From: Nematostella vectensis
Lineage: Eukaryota > Cnidaria > Anthozoa > Actiniaria > Edwardsiidae
Reading direction: 5' to 3'
DNA length: 64,000 nucleotides
Assembly (NCBI RefSeq): GCF_932526225.1
Contig: NC_064047.1
Coordinates: forward strand, 9,165,994 to 9,229,993
The position numbers and the translations under genes were made by a program. Numbering within the stretch: the stretch's first letter is position 1; each line of letters begins with the position of its first letter. The notes beneath the pieces are model-generated. The model searched no databases, was not told where the DNA came from, and was given only the letters and a program-made list of their open reading frames with translations. Positions 23,689 through 36,400 of the stretch are shown here, piece after piece.

Positions 23689-25996
23689 ATGACTTTCTAC
23701 ATGAAAAAACATTCGTTTTTTGACTCCAAGCGCATTCCTTCTTCGATTGCCGAATTGGAGAGATACAAGAGTTTCTTCACCAACTTAAATGAGACCAGCC
23801 ATAGTGGAATTTCGATCAAAAAAGCGAAAATTGGGCAAAGCCCCGACTCGATCCGAAGTCTTGCTTCTTGTTCAAGCTTCTCTTTCACCGACGAAGTATC
23901 TTCGAACGCATCATCTTCGTTTTCAAGGTAAGATGAAATCTCAAACATAGCACATTTAGAAAATCAACAACAACTTATCCATTAAGATTTGGTACAAGAA
24001 TGCTTTAAAGGCAGAATCATTTGTTTGTCTCCTGTTCTGAAAAGACGTTTCGTTTAGCAAACTTTTTGCAAGAAATCTTCTTTGATTTATTATACTTCTC
24101 TCAAAAGAGTATTGTACAAATGCTCAATGTTCTAAACTGAACTAAAAATGACTCTTGAAATGTTCTTGCTACTGAAAGATGAATTGAATTATCTTTGTTT
24201 TGTGATGTTTTCCTCTGACCATTAAAAACAAAATCAGCGAATTGAAGCTCTAGGGAGTTAAAATATTGTCCATGTTGTTCTTTAGCTCAAAGAAACAAAT
24301 GATGATGGAAATTAATGAGTGCTATTGCTTAAATTCCACCGTGCTTGATTATTTATTCAATTGTTCAATATGACATTACAAAACAATGTATTTCTTCTTT
24401 TGACAGCCTTTCAAATAGCTTTTGATTTTGCAATTATGAAATCCCTTCATTCTTCGCGAAACTTGATCGGTATTTTTACACTTTCCAATCTCCATAAACA
24501 ATTTTGGAATAAAAAGGCTTGACAAAATTCCATCTTATCCTTTGCTGATGAATTATCTTTTTATAATGCCTGTCATTACACATTACATGGCTGGCTTTAA
24601 TTACAAATAAACAGTTTTGATTTATTTCGTGGAAAATTGACTTAATTTTCAAAACATCCGACTTTGTTTGAATAGAAGAAAAAAAGCGGTGAAGTAATAT
24701 ATAAGCTTATTAATAGATGAAGGATCGATCGGCCTAAAATGAAGCGATGGATTTGTCATACATATTTTTTCGACTAATATTTATGAAATAAATACCATTC
24801 AATCCGATTGATTTAAAAATGGCGCGAATTTTGTAGAATACTTGATAATACAAAGCCCGAGTCAACAAATTAAACATTCTATTCTTTTTGTGAATTAGTC
24901 ACAAAGATTGTTTCGACTATTCTTTATGAAATAAATACTATTCAATCCGATTGATTGTAAAACATATAAAAGGCGATAATTTTTAAAAATACTTGACAAT
25001 ACAAGCCAGAGTCAACAAATAAAAATTATATTCTTATTTTTCCAGCGAGGAAGAAAGCCCGGGTTTCAAGCGTTTCCCTGGAAAAATTTCAAGTTTCTTC
25101 GAACACACAAAGAGAATCCTGAAAACCCCACAAAAGACCCCACAAAAACGCACCAGCCCCCGGAAACCCTTAAAGCCCATGAAAAGCGTGAACCGAAGTG
25201 ACCCGGATTTTAGAGGGGTAACTCTGCAGATGAAAACAACCGTGAAAAAGGACGCGAAGGACGAGAAACCTAAGGCTCAGTTGGTCATTGATTGCTGCTA
25301 CAGTGCGAAGAAGAGAAGGTCCGCTGAATCTAGGGAAAGAAAGCGAAGTCGCTCAACTTCTCCCCGTATAAACCCTGTCCTATACAAGCTAAATAGCTCT
25401 CCTAGCTATTTTAGGTAATGCATGTTTAACACGGTTGATTTGTTGATCTATCTACCAATAGATTTTGTAATACTCCTCATGTGATCCATATTGCTTAATA
25501 TGTAGCGGGGGTGGGGGCTTGTATTTTTTTTTTCTCTTTTTTCATTTACTATGTGGGGGATGGGTGGGAGGGGGTGCGTCCATCTTTAGCTACGCGCCAT
25601 AGAACTAACAATCAAATTTGAACATCGGGATATAATAATTTTACTGCCAAGCATCTCTTTCTCTATTCTTGTCTAGTACTAGACTCATATTTCGCGTCTC
25701 CTCATTCTAGTGGCGAGGTGACATTCGACCACGAGCTTGGCGTGGCCCCCCTGAACATCGAGAAGGAGTGTGCGTCATGTGGAGTTGCCAAGACCCCTCT
25801 GTGGCGAGACGCCGAAGACGGCACCCCGCTCTGTAACGCGTGCGGGATTCGCTACAAGAAGTACCGCATCCGGTGCTTACGCTGCTGGTATATCCCCAAG
25901 AAGGAGGAGAAGGCACTGCCCTGCTGTCCATGCTGTGGCCACACCTTTCGTGTAACCCTAACTAGAAAAGGTAGCACAACTAGCATCAGCGAGTAG
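23689..25996 (+). CDS. ZGLP1-like GATA-type zinc finger protein
   Basis: Three exons join in phase: 23689-23927, 25046-25414 and 25711-25996, giving 297 aa. The single GATA finger is C-x2-C-x17-C-x2-C with Cys at about 223, 226, 244 and 247; its loop reads TPLWRDAEDGTPLCNACGIR. A second Cys set follows (258, 261, 275, 278; C-x2-C...C-x2-C), after YKKYRIRC. The finger core, the YKKY-x-x-RC link and the second Cys ribbon closely resemble vertebrate ZGLP1, a nuclear factor of germ-cell and gonad development. Exon 2 is basic and Ser/Pro-rich, with a FRGVTLQMKTTV motif just before a Lys-rich stretch. Exon 1 is Ser-rich with no known domain. The first in-frame ATG was taken as the start. Classic GATA1-6 proteins have two fingers, so this is not one of them. 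Orthology to ZGLP1 is inference from the finger and its Cys tail. Confidence 0.85.
24768..25045. repeat. Tandem duplication ending at the ZGLP1-like exon 2 acceptor
   Basis: Two diverged copies lie at about 24768-24890 and 24911-25045. Both contain TTTATGAAATAAATAC, ATTCAATCCGATTGATT, GAGTCAACAAAT and an ATTCTT run. The second copy ends in the TTTTTCCAG acceptor used by exon 2. Confidence 0.8.
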
Positions 25997-28218
25997 AAAC
26001 TCCCCTTTAAATGAAGCGGTAGGACAACTTGAAATGACAATCTTCGCATTATCAATAAGATTTTTGTAAAATTCGCCTTTTTTCTATATATTTTGTCAAA
26101 ACAAAGATAGTTTCTATTGGTTCTGCGGGAAAATGTATTTTAAGTGTCCTTATTGGAATCTTACCAACAAATTTCTAGGGGTATACTGGGTGGAGTTATT
26201 GGAAGGTTATTTGTATATAGCGTTTCTTGGTGCAATAATTGTTTGAGCTGAGCTTTGAGTATTCAAGGTAAGGCTCTGGATGTTTAAGGAGGGTCATGTG
26301 GAAGTTATTTAAAGGAATCCTGACTTTACAAAGTTGAGAATATAAAGTTGTAGAAGCTGTAAGAGGTTTGCATAGGGGAGAAGGCGTAGTGATTTGATTA
26401 TCCCTTCAAGTAGAACTTAGAAAACTTAGAAAGGTTAGGGTAAATGTGCCACATTTTTTACGTTTTACAAACTCTGTAACGTTCAAAACATTTCGGTAAT
26501 TATACTTGTTCATTTTAAAATGACTTTACAGAAGTTAAAAATCACTATTGTCCTTAAACATTTTATAATGTTCTGGTTTACTTTAGCGCGTAGACTTGGT
26601 TGTAAATATTTCTTCGTATTATTCAGACTTGGAGGTAAACTACTGTTAAACTAACATCAAGCGTCAAACGAGAGTGTAGCAGTTTCGTCGCTATTTCCCC
26701 TTTATTTTTTGCACCCTTTGTCTAATATGGTGCGAGAAAAAGTACGGTTCGGCGTTTTAACATAGCCAACAACTCTTGTCCCTCCATAGATTCGAATAAA
26801 TGTTAATATGTGAAAGAAAAGAATGGCCTTGTTAGTGATATTATAAATGATTTTAGCTTTCGAGTATAGTTTAGAGATGGTACTGTAATGTTTTAGGAAC
26901 TTGATTATGTATAGAAATGTGATGAGTCTAAGAAATCGTTAGTAAAAAGGCCACTAAAAAAGGATCAATAAAAAGAAGATCAACCAAATATGATCTGTTG
27001 CTTCGTATATATAGCACCGCCCTTATTTTGTTACTACAAATTTTTTTAGACTCCAGTAAAGATTTTTTTAATCCCATCTTTCATCCTAAAACTAGCCTAG
27101 GGCCTGTTTTAGATGGTTTGGAATGGAGATAAAAGTTCACGAAAAATAATGGTAGTTCCCTTCAGCGTTTCTGTCTTTATATACTACCTGCTAAGGCAAT
27201 AACCTGTTTTCGAGAAGGGCCAATACATAGAAACAGTAGAGAGAAGATGCAAAGAAAAGTGGAAGATTTTGTTAAAAAAAAAATAGCGAAAAACGTAGAA
27301 ATTCCAAATCACCATTTTGTGGTTAAACTGAATGTCTTCTGTTTAAAATATATATATATAATCTTACCATTTGGGAAACTGATAGAAGGTGAAATGAGCA
27401 GGCAATAATTCTTGCTAAATTTGATGTAACGAAAACGCAGAAACCCTTTTAAAACATTTAGAATAAAGGCAAAATAAAAAGACAAGCGGTCTTGGTGCGA
27501 ATCATTCCGGTCCAGAAATGACTGATTAAGGCCCCATTTTGTGGACAGGTAGCCCCGAAGAATTGAGAGACCATTATATATTAGCACTCTTCCACTTATA
27601 TCGTTTCCCCTCTTAACGCCTGGTGGTCTCTCCCTTAATGACTCAACAAGTTTCGATTCTAATGTCAGCGAGGAGTTAATTGGGATTCACAGCGGGCTAA
27701 ATGACTGTGTTAAAAGTCATTAAGCTAGCAAAAATCAGACAAAACGTCCTCAGTGCTTCGATAAATGACAGGATCTTCATTAGTTTAACGACTGACTTTA
27801 TGATGTGGTTATATTTTAAGCCTAAGGAGGAAAAATGCCCTAATGACCAATAGATGATCGATTGATTTTTCCGGCTTTTGACTTTTAAATGAAATGTTAA
27901 ATTTAGACTTAGGAAAAGGGGAACAATTGTATTGCGTAAAAAAAATATGAAAAAAAGAATAAAATAAAAATATTTTCAAGTGCGAATGGAAAATAGTAAA
28001 TAACAATTCTAACACCGGAATGTGTGTGTGAGTACTATTTATTCTTTTAGGGTAAGATAATAAGCTCCAGCGATGCCAGAACTATACATTAATGACTTAG
28101 TTATTAAGCAGACATTAAATTAGCCCTGTTATGGTACCTCTGTTTTTAAACTGCCACCTGCCGGGTGACAACTTTTTGAAACTACATATATGAAAATTAC
28201 CTAAAATAACCCACCATT

Positions 28219-28363
28219 TAGGCCTAGTTTGAACGCCGTACTTTCCATGAGCCGTATTCAATGCAAATTTATGCAAATGAGCCTGATGCATTGTTTTGTC
28301 TTCATTTGCATGCATTTGCATTGAATACGGCTCGTGGAAAGTACGACGTTTGTGCAGGGCCTT
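28219..28363. repeat. Foldback MITE, copy 1 of a pair
   Basis: The left arm reads GTACTTTCCATGAGCCGTAT then TCAATGCAAAT. The right arm is the near-perfect reverse: ATTTGCATTGAATACGG, CTCGTGGAAAGTAC. Outer edges AGGCCTAGTTTGAACGCC and GACGTTTGTGCAGGGCCT pair imperfectly. Confidence 0.85.
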
Positions 28364-28727
28364 TGAGGGGACATTTCACCCTGCCCATGCGTTCTTCAGG
28401 CGGTCATCTCAGAATTATATCTTGTCGGTGTATAGCAAGTAGGGGCGTCCCGCTACCAAAATTTTGGCGAGGGACTAACCACTAGAAAATTGAAGGGGAC
28501 TGGGGAGGTTTCAGTCGGTCATGTTTTATTCGTCTCCAAGACGTGCATGATTTTTTTTATTTCCAATTTTTCACTTATCACTTTTGAGCGTGGCATTTGG
28601 CGCATTTCTCATAATTTTTACGACGAATATAAAACAAAGCGATAGCCAGTCCGGTCCATCTTATTATCCTAAAACCCGCCACTCTGTCCTCCAAGCAATT
28701 TTCCAAGTTTGAGAGCATTCATTCATC

Positions 28728-28902
28728 AGAGCCCGTAGCAGGGGAAAGGGCTCTGGGGGCAAGGGCTTCCCCAATATTTTCGAAAATTATATTAATCATA
28801 AGGAAATGACCAGAAGGGGCGTGGCTGCTCCACCCACTATATTTTCTTCATGTCTCTCTATTGTGCCCCCACCCCCAATCTTACATGGCCTGCTACGGTT
28901 CT
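28728..28902. repeat. Inverted-repeat remnant
   Basis: The left edge AGAGCCCGTAGCAGGG pairs with the right edge GGCCTGCTACGGTTCT. The interior is G-rich on the left and C-rich on the right. Old and decayed. Confidence 0.5.
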
Positions 28903-29124
28903 GTTCATCAGTCAGGGAAAGTTGCAATATCGCCGATTGAATCTGGTATAGATGAAGTTTGAAACTTAGTTCTCTATAGAAGGTTTTTCGGTATTTTGTG
29001 TTCTAATATTAAATGAAAACAATAACAAAGGTGTGGCTAGCTAAGGCTCTTTAAATAATTCACTTGTTTATGTTTGGAGAATCAATTGGGATAGATTTAT
29101 CCAAATATTTTAATTAAAGAACGC

Positions 29125-29337
29125 TAAAAGCTGAATTTGACAACGTGATTGAGTCGTATGCGACTTGCCCGCAACACCGCTACGACTCGAGCGCAGAGGG
29201 CAATTCAGCCAACGACTCCGCTACGACGCTATACTGCGAATGTCGTAGTGTGTAACCCAGTGGACCTAACCCAATGCTAAGGCATCCTGTAGGGTGATTG
29301 CATACGACTAAATCGTGCTGTCTAAATCAGCCTTAAA
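29125..29337. repeat. MITE, family with TAAATCAGCCTTAA ends
   Basis: The left edge AAAAGCTGAATTTGACAACG with GATTGAGTCGTATGC pairs with the right edge GCATACGACTAAATCGTG, CTGTCTAAATCAGCCTTAA. The inside carries GCTACGACTCGAGCG and repeated TACGAC words, shared with the copy at 59975-60159. Confidence 0.75.
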
Positions 29338-29342
29338 GAAAA

Positions 29343-29465
29343 ATGCATTTTTTTAGCTAATGGTATCCATGTTTAATGACATAAATAAGATTATTCAAGA
29401 AAAAAAAAATGCAATTTCTAGTTTATACTGGTATCCACGTTTAATGACATAAATAAGATTATTTA
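29343..29465. repeat. 68-bp tandem duplication
   Basis: GGTATCCATGTTTAATGACA then TAAATAAGATTATT occurs twice (from about 29363 and 29430), each preceded by a poly-A plus TGCA segment. Confidence 0.85.
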
Positions 29466-29882
29466 CAAGTGCTTTGTACATATTCTTAACAGCCATGCAA
29501 AGCGTAAACTGTATTTAGCGCTAAGAGGTATTCAATGCGACTAGACCCTCTTCGCCCTCCCAGCCCCCCCTCTCTCTCAAAAGAGGTTTTGCGTATAGAA
29601 TATTTTTCCGACTCTAGGATCGAGCAATACAGGTTCATGTGGGATCCCGTCTTCTTTCTTATTATTTATCAAAGCTTGACCCACGCAACACTGATGATGA
29701 AATCCTTTCAACAAGGCAAAGACATTTTGAATGTCATCACCATGTTTCTATTTGCTATATTCTTGAGACAGAGTACAATTACTAATGTCGTCCCATTCAA
29801 CAAAAAGTCATAAAGGGGCGATCGATACAAACATTTTTACAGAGACAAACAAGACTTTGTTTTTATATACTAGAAATATCCC

Positions 29883-30028
29883 TAAGGCTAAGTACAAACA
29901 TCTTATTATCCATGAGCCGTATTTAATGCAAATTCATGCAATAGAAGATGAAACAATCGACTCGATTTATTTGCACGCATTTGCATTGAATACAGTTCAT
30001 GGATAATACGACATTTAAACTTAGCCTA
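29883..30028. repeat. Foldback MITE, copy 2 of a pair
   Basis: The left arm TATTATCCATGAGCCGTATT then TAATGCAAATTCATGCAA pairs with the right arm TTTGCATTGAATACAG, TTCATGGATAATACGAC. The outer edges AAGGCTAAG and CTTAGCCT pair. It shares its core with the copy at 28219-28363. Confidence 0.85.
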
Positions 30029-30302
30029 AATCAATCAAGAAACTAAGTAATACTTCTTTTTTTCTTTTAAATATAATCTGAGAATTATAAACAAAATCGA
30101 AATATATTTCTAAAGCAAGCAGAGAAATTATAGATAGGACCAGGTTTTACAAACTTTTCTCCAAGTGTGATCAATTATATTTTTTTCCTTACTCAAAAAT
30201 GGAGAAAATTTATATTAAACTGATCTATCATTGAATTCTCCCAAACCTATTCATTAGAAGCATACAACAACAGTATGAAGAGCTTGTCTTATGCTAGAAA
30301 TA

Positions 30303-30460
30303 ATGTTGTTCCCTAAACCAATCTGTGTAGACATGTTGCTCCCTATCCAATCACAGAGTGTTATTGGCGTTTGCAACAATAGGCATTGTTCCCTAGCCAA
30401 TCACAGAGTGTCATTTGCCTTTGCAACAATAGGCATTATTCCCTAACCAATCAGAGGTCT
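30303..30460. repeat. CCAAT-containing tandem array at the NR2E 3' end
   Basis: Three to four units of about 60 bp each contain TTCCCTA-CCAATCACAGAGTG and then TTTGCAACAATAGGCATT. The last unit runs into the NR2E stop codon, so the array lies in the expected 3' untranslated region. Confidence 0.85.
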
Positions 30461-33400
30461 CTATTGCTCGTTTTTGAACATATCGCTGAGCAATCTCTCA
30501 ATAGGAACAGTTCCAATCGTCTTTTTGAAAAAGAGCTCCTCAATGGCGAGGGCGCTGACCCTCCGTAGCGCAGGCAGCAGTAGAAGCAAGCGGCCGAATC
30601 GGGCTACCTGTGTGGGATAGGTTGACCGTATGTACTCGCCAAGCATGAGTTGTGCTTGATCTTGTGTCGTCTCGATCTGTTCGGGATCCTTGAGACCACA
30701 CGCGGCTGTAAAGAGAGACAATAGTAAGACCCTGTATAGCGGGCACAAGAAGATGGGTGATAAAGATAACGTTATACATTTGGACCTTGATAAGGTGGGC
30801 AACATGAGAAGAATGTCGTGTTTTTCATGACGATTCTACTAAACTATAAATATATCCATGACCAGTATAATGCGAGTGATATGTAGTAAGGTGACCAGGG
30901 GCGTATCCAGGATTTCAAAATGGGGGATGGATAATGGTCGGATAGACGGCTTATAACTGATCCAGGGGTTCTTGGTAGGTCACATGATCTAACAATACTT
31001 CACGCTGAATTGGATTGTCGCGTCAGCTAAGTCAAGCAGCCGAGGCACATGGACAGTACCTGCCTCCCTCAGACTTTTTTTTAAGTAACTTTTCTTTTCC
31101 CGTCCCCCCCCCCCCCCCCCCCCCACCCCCATGTATCCGCCCCTGGTGACAATATTTCGCATGACAAGTATATTGCGTGACAATTATAGTCACTTTTTCC
31201 CATAATATTACGTGACTTACCAGGCTTAAAAAGCACGATGGCCTTGAGGCAAGCGAACTCAGTCGAGTCAACGCCGAACGCCTTGAACTTGTTGACAGCT
31301 TCCTGAAGCGTGCGGACTGTTGCCATGACATCGACGATCTTCTCGGGGGGCGTGTTATCCACGTGCATGCCGGACGCGGCGAGGATTGGGGCGATTTCCA
31401 GCGGCATGGACCACTGGCTCGCTCCCAACAGGAAAAGCTCACGCCAACCTTCCTCAAGCAGAATTACCTGATGGTGAGACACAAAAAACCGGTTAAACCT
31501 GTTTGACAACCCCCATGGTGGATATGGCAATTATCTTAATATTAACTCTACACGTTTCAGGAAGTAAAGGCAACACGTTTCAAGAAAAATAATGATGTAA
31601 CCTTTAAGAACGGACCGCTATTAAGCCTCATAATATAGAACACCTTTTCATATTATTCAGTCAAGCTTTACACATTAATCCTCCATTGAGCGGACCCTTT
31701 TATAAAAGAGCTACAAAGTCTTCAAACTTTTCAAAGAAATCCTCAATTAAAGGGGAAACTTTCATTTAGCGAATACGTCTCAGTTCCGAGAATGTTTTCC
31801 GAGAATCTTGCTGCATCTTACCTGATCTCTGAAGGGTAAACTCATAAATGACGGGATGTTTCTGGCCCACTTGACAGACATAAACAAGAGCTTGGCCGCC
31901 GCTTCACAGACGGACTCAGGACTCGAGTAATACATAGGGACTGACATGTCGCTCTGCAATCTGATTGGCTTATACTCTAGATCAAAGTCATTGACGGCCA
32001 TTCCGCAGCCATCCATGCGAGGTTCGGCTGCTAGGAGCGTGTTGATGAAGCCACTGGGTCCCTGTGGTGCATGCGCAACGCTGACTAGCTCCAGTCTTTC
32101 TTGAGCTTCTTTGAGCATTTTTTGTTTTCGTAGGGTGGAGCTTCTGGGCCCACGTTCGTGTTGTACAGCTGTGTTGAGATAAGTATTTGATTAGTGATTT
32201 GATTTAAGGGAGATCTTAGGAACTGGGAGTGTTAGGCTCCCTCAGAGGGCTGACCATCCTTATCCAGAGTTACCTCTATTGCTTTTTGGCCTCACTGCCA
32301 TCCCCAATCAGCCATCCTCCATCTTTCCCTTTAACCCGCACCCAGTATACTACCCACACTTAAGCGCCACCGTATCCACTCTAAATGTGTACAAATACAC
32401 TCACTAAAATGGTGGCAGTCATGTAATTACTGAATCTAGTATCATTGTTTCCCAGTTTGGGCAAGCCGCCATTTTACGCTCCCGCACAATACCCAGTGAC
32501 CCAAAGAACCATTTCCATCGGAAAACTTACGATCAATAGTATCAGACATCTTTCAATTGAGCCGCTGTATTTTCAAGTGTAAATAATAACAAAGAGGTGG
32601 TTGATCGACATTCTTTAAGAGCTACAATTACCGTCGGGGACTGAAAATGCGCCCGTTATATGTTATATATGTCCGCTATAGAGGTTGACAAAATAATTCG
32701 GAAAGTTCTGTTATTAAGAGTATGTTAAATGAAGGCCGTTTTATGGAGCTTATAAGCCTATTAGTTTGCCTGCAATCATCCAATTTTTCCTATGTTGGGG
32801 AATAAGTTATCTAAAGGGCTTGGCATGGATCGGCTGGAACTCATTTTCTTATTGGGGGTAGATGGACAGTTGTTAGGAAGGTTGAGTTTAGTGTTGAATA
32901 ATACATGCTTTACAGAAGATTGAAAGAGCATGTGCTTTAACTAGCTTTTTGTACTGTTCTACAACTCAACACGCAAGAATACTGACAGATCGTTAATTTG
33001 GATATCTTAAATCTTTATCTAGTAAAAATATAGTGTAGAGTAGACAGAAAGGAGTGCGAGTTATATATATCATATCATGATTACCGTTTCACAAATAATT
33101 AGTTGAAACTTTTCTTCCCTCGGGCAGCTGGTTAACCCAAACATCAAGCTATTTCATCAACCTCAAATCATGTTGACTTGGTAACTAATAAACACACCGT
33201 AAACAAAGTTGAGTACTTTCTCCGCAAAGCCAGCTAACTGAACCAAACACTCACCCATTTCTCACCCTTGCAGCAATAATGGCCACAAGTTTTTTGATTT
33301 GATAAACAACACAGTACGACTTCTCACTAAAACAAAACCCCCATCGAGTGGTGATCAACTAGATCCCTTAAGTAATTGTATCTTCAAAATTATATTTCGT

Positions 33401-36400
33401 ACTCCAACTATTCAGAATAGTCAGGTTTAAATACTATATCTTCGTAGATTATCAAGTTACCTTTATATCTGTTCTTACTTTATATTTACCGAATTTATAT
33501 CTATTTGACAGCTGAAGGAGGGTTAGTTTGGGACGCAATTAGTCCTCTGTGAGTACCCCCCTCAGGGACGGTGCTCCCTAACAATGCTCATACGGGGGCA
33601 ATTTGAGCCTTGCTTTGTTTTGCCTCCCCATCAGTAAAACTGGTGACACAGTAGTACCTAACATAACCCCATTCAACTCATTCTGTAATAATTTCAGTGC
33701 ACCTAGCATCAAATTTTTAAAATTTATTTTTACCTATTCTTAGAAAAAGGAAACTTATAAAGTATTTGTAAGACTTAAAGTTTGTCCACGAGTAATCATT
33801 CCAAAGTTTGGAGAGGATGGGGGGAATTTAGGGAAAGCGAGCCCTCTCTCATCTTCCCTCTCATAGCGAGCGCGCGCCGTGTCCTGTCTCTCTTCTTTTC
33901 CCGCCCTTTCGGCTTGCTTCGCAGGCTAGGATGACAAAATAGCGGTATTTTGCTAGAGTCACAAAATGGCGGCTGACAGAAACTCTTTAAGGTTTTTCCG
34001 TCTCTCTATGCTCGAGGATCCATCGTACTTTGCGGGCGCTCCCAAAGGTCAAAGTAAGTTGGATTCTCCAGCATGCCGTCTCTCCTCCAATGGCGCATTG
34101 TTGAATAAACCGTGGCCCACAGAAAACTTTTGACGTAGACCCTTTAAGTGAAAGAGCACACAATCCTTCGAGAGACAAACGAATATATTTCCCTTGACCT
34201 TGTTAAATATCAAGCCTATTGATTCAATAGAATCCATGTAATGCCTCACACATGCTAGTCATTTCAGCACAAGCAAAGCTATAATTACTCTTGACAAGAA
34301 ATGGTAAAAGGCGCCTCTAGCTAGCGTGCGTTTTCTCGAGGCACGTGTAAGAGGACGAGGCTAAAATTGAGAGGAACATAATAAAGATACAATGCATTTT
34401 CTAACTACATAATTACTGGCCATATGTAAAGTGTCAAAGATTAATAATGAAGGACATGCAAAGATGTTTTTGGACAACGGGGGGCAAAGGGGGTTTAAAA
34501 AGCTTGTTTAAAAAGTTTGCCTAATCACGAGGGTTTAAGAAAGCAACTAAAAAAAAACCGCGAAAGCTTGCAGAAGGATCTAGAACAATTTTTTCGTTTG
34601 TCCTAATTTCTTGAAAACGGCACTAGCTTAACACACGGTTAAAGAGGATATTCATGTTAACGAATGAACGAATTCTGGCCATTCAAATAAAAACACGACT
34701 GTGAAATACAAACACGACTGGGTTTATAACTGACTTTAACCTTTAGGTGCTAATGACACTAGAATATCGCTCTCATGGAGAAGGCACCCCATAGAAGAAG
34801 ACGCGTCTGTGATTATAGAAACAATAATTACGTCTAACTTGCCAGTAAACTGTGGGTGAAATAATGGTATCAGCGAAAGCGCTTCTTGAATTTAAGACAT
34901 GACATTCAAAAAGTCGTAAAGGTTGGAAAACTTCTTCGGAACAAAATGTATAGGATATACGTTGAACAAAAATGGCAGTCTCGTATTGTTAGATTTTAGT
35001 TCTTGTTAATGGCAATTATTATGTGAATACACCTCGATATTTTTATTTCAATTTGATTCAACTCAGATTATTTATCTATAATGATGTGATAAAATTTATC
35101 TTATATTAAGGGAAAGGGAGTTTAGCTGGACCACCTGAATTATGGGGAAAAAAAACTCCCCTTGCTTTTAAAATACAAATAAAACTTTTACAACTTTATC
35201 CATTATTTAATTTTATCCTCTGCTAAAGAACAAAGATTATTTTGGGCAAGAAAAGAATGCAAAAGAATTTCAAAATCGTTAATAAATGATGATGTTTTCA
35301 CACTTAGAGAATTTGCGTAAGAAAGCTAAGCGTGCCCAGAGAAAGTCATATTATCTTCTTGGTCAAGCATAGTGAATAGAAATTTGCCTTTGTAGAAAGC
35401 TTTGTTTCAATAGTTGTATGATATGTTAACAATGGCGCGATAATCCTGTGAAAACGCGCCGCAAACAAAAACAAAACTCTCCTCAACTTATCTATCTTAT
35501 TACCCTTAATAAGGGCACAAAATAAAACAGTAACTAATAAATGCAGCTTAGCAACGGAAATAATAACCTCTATAACTTCAAGTGGTGTTCAAGAGGATTT
35601 TGGGCTCAATTTCGGCACCTTTGTGAGAAATGCTTTCGGTTTTTTAGCCAGCAACGCATGAGTACTCTTGACTTTTTTTAGCTTTGTCATTGGGTAACGC
35701 GCCACAGCGTCAAAAACCTTTGAATAAAACTTGTTGGGAATTCAATAAACTTTTTTATTGTCTCATACAACACCTCCCACTGATGCAAAGAACTATTAAA
35801 TATCAATAAAAAAACAAGGGTTAAATAAGGTCTAACGCTCTAAAATAGTGAAGTTCCTTCGAAATAAGTACTGTCGTGTATTCTCTACGTATCCCCAAAC
35901 AGCACTATCACTTTTTTAGGGTATTTATCTACTTGTTTACATGAATAACAGATAATTAAAATAACAGTTTTCTAAAGCTTGTCAGCAAGTGCCCTTTAAC
36001 TTGTTAATGTTTAATGACAAGGATGAAATCATAGCACAGCGGGACCACTGACACATTGCCAACGTATTATTGTTAAAATGAAATATTACAGCGAAAATTA
36101 GACGAGAGATTTCGACCCCGGCCTTGTGTTTGCCGCCGGTCGAAAGCTTTCAAAATAATTTTATAGTAAATGCCCGCATGTATTGTCTCTAAAGAGTCGT
36201 TAATGGCTTACAACACGCCCAGATAAGCACTTTCGACAAACTTCTTATTGTATTTGCGCTATGATTGAGTTAGAACTTCGCCCCCTCCGGCTCTCAAAGT
36301 AACGTCTATGCGTTAAAATCCTCGACTAAATTATTCAGTAGCGCTCTTGTTTAGCTGTGTTTGTGTTACAATTTGCACGCTATCTTATGTGGTGATGATG

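Larger units (their letters stand above)
25997..30460. other. Intergenic, convergent 3' ends; MITE-rich
   Basis: The ZGLP1-like gene ends at 25996 and the NR2E gene ends at 30461 on the other strand. No coding exon is recognised between them. The stretch contains a related MITE pair (28219-28363, 29883-30028), a third MITE (29125-29337), an inverted-repeat remnant (28728-28902), a small tandem duplication (29343-29465) and a CCAAT-containing array (30303-30460). Confidence 0.6.

Noticed and set aside
31032-31183. Gly-rich frames next to receptor exon 4
   Set aside because: The Gly run is the C-tract of the small transposon in intron 4; the true exon ends at 31221.
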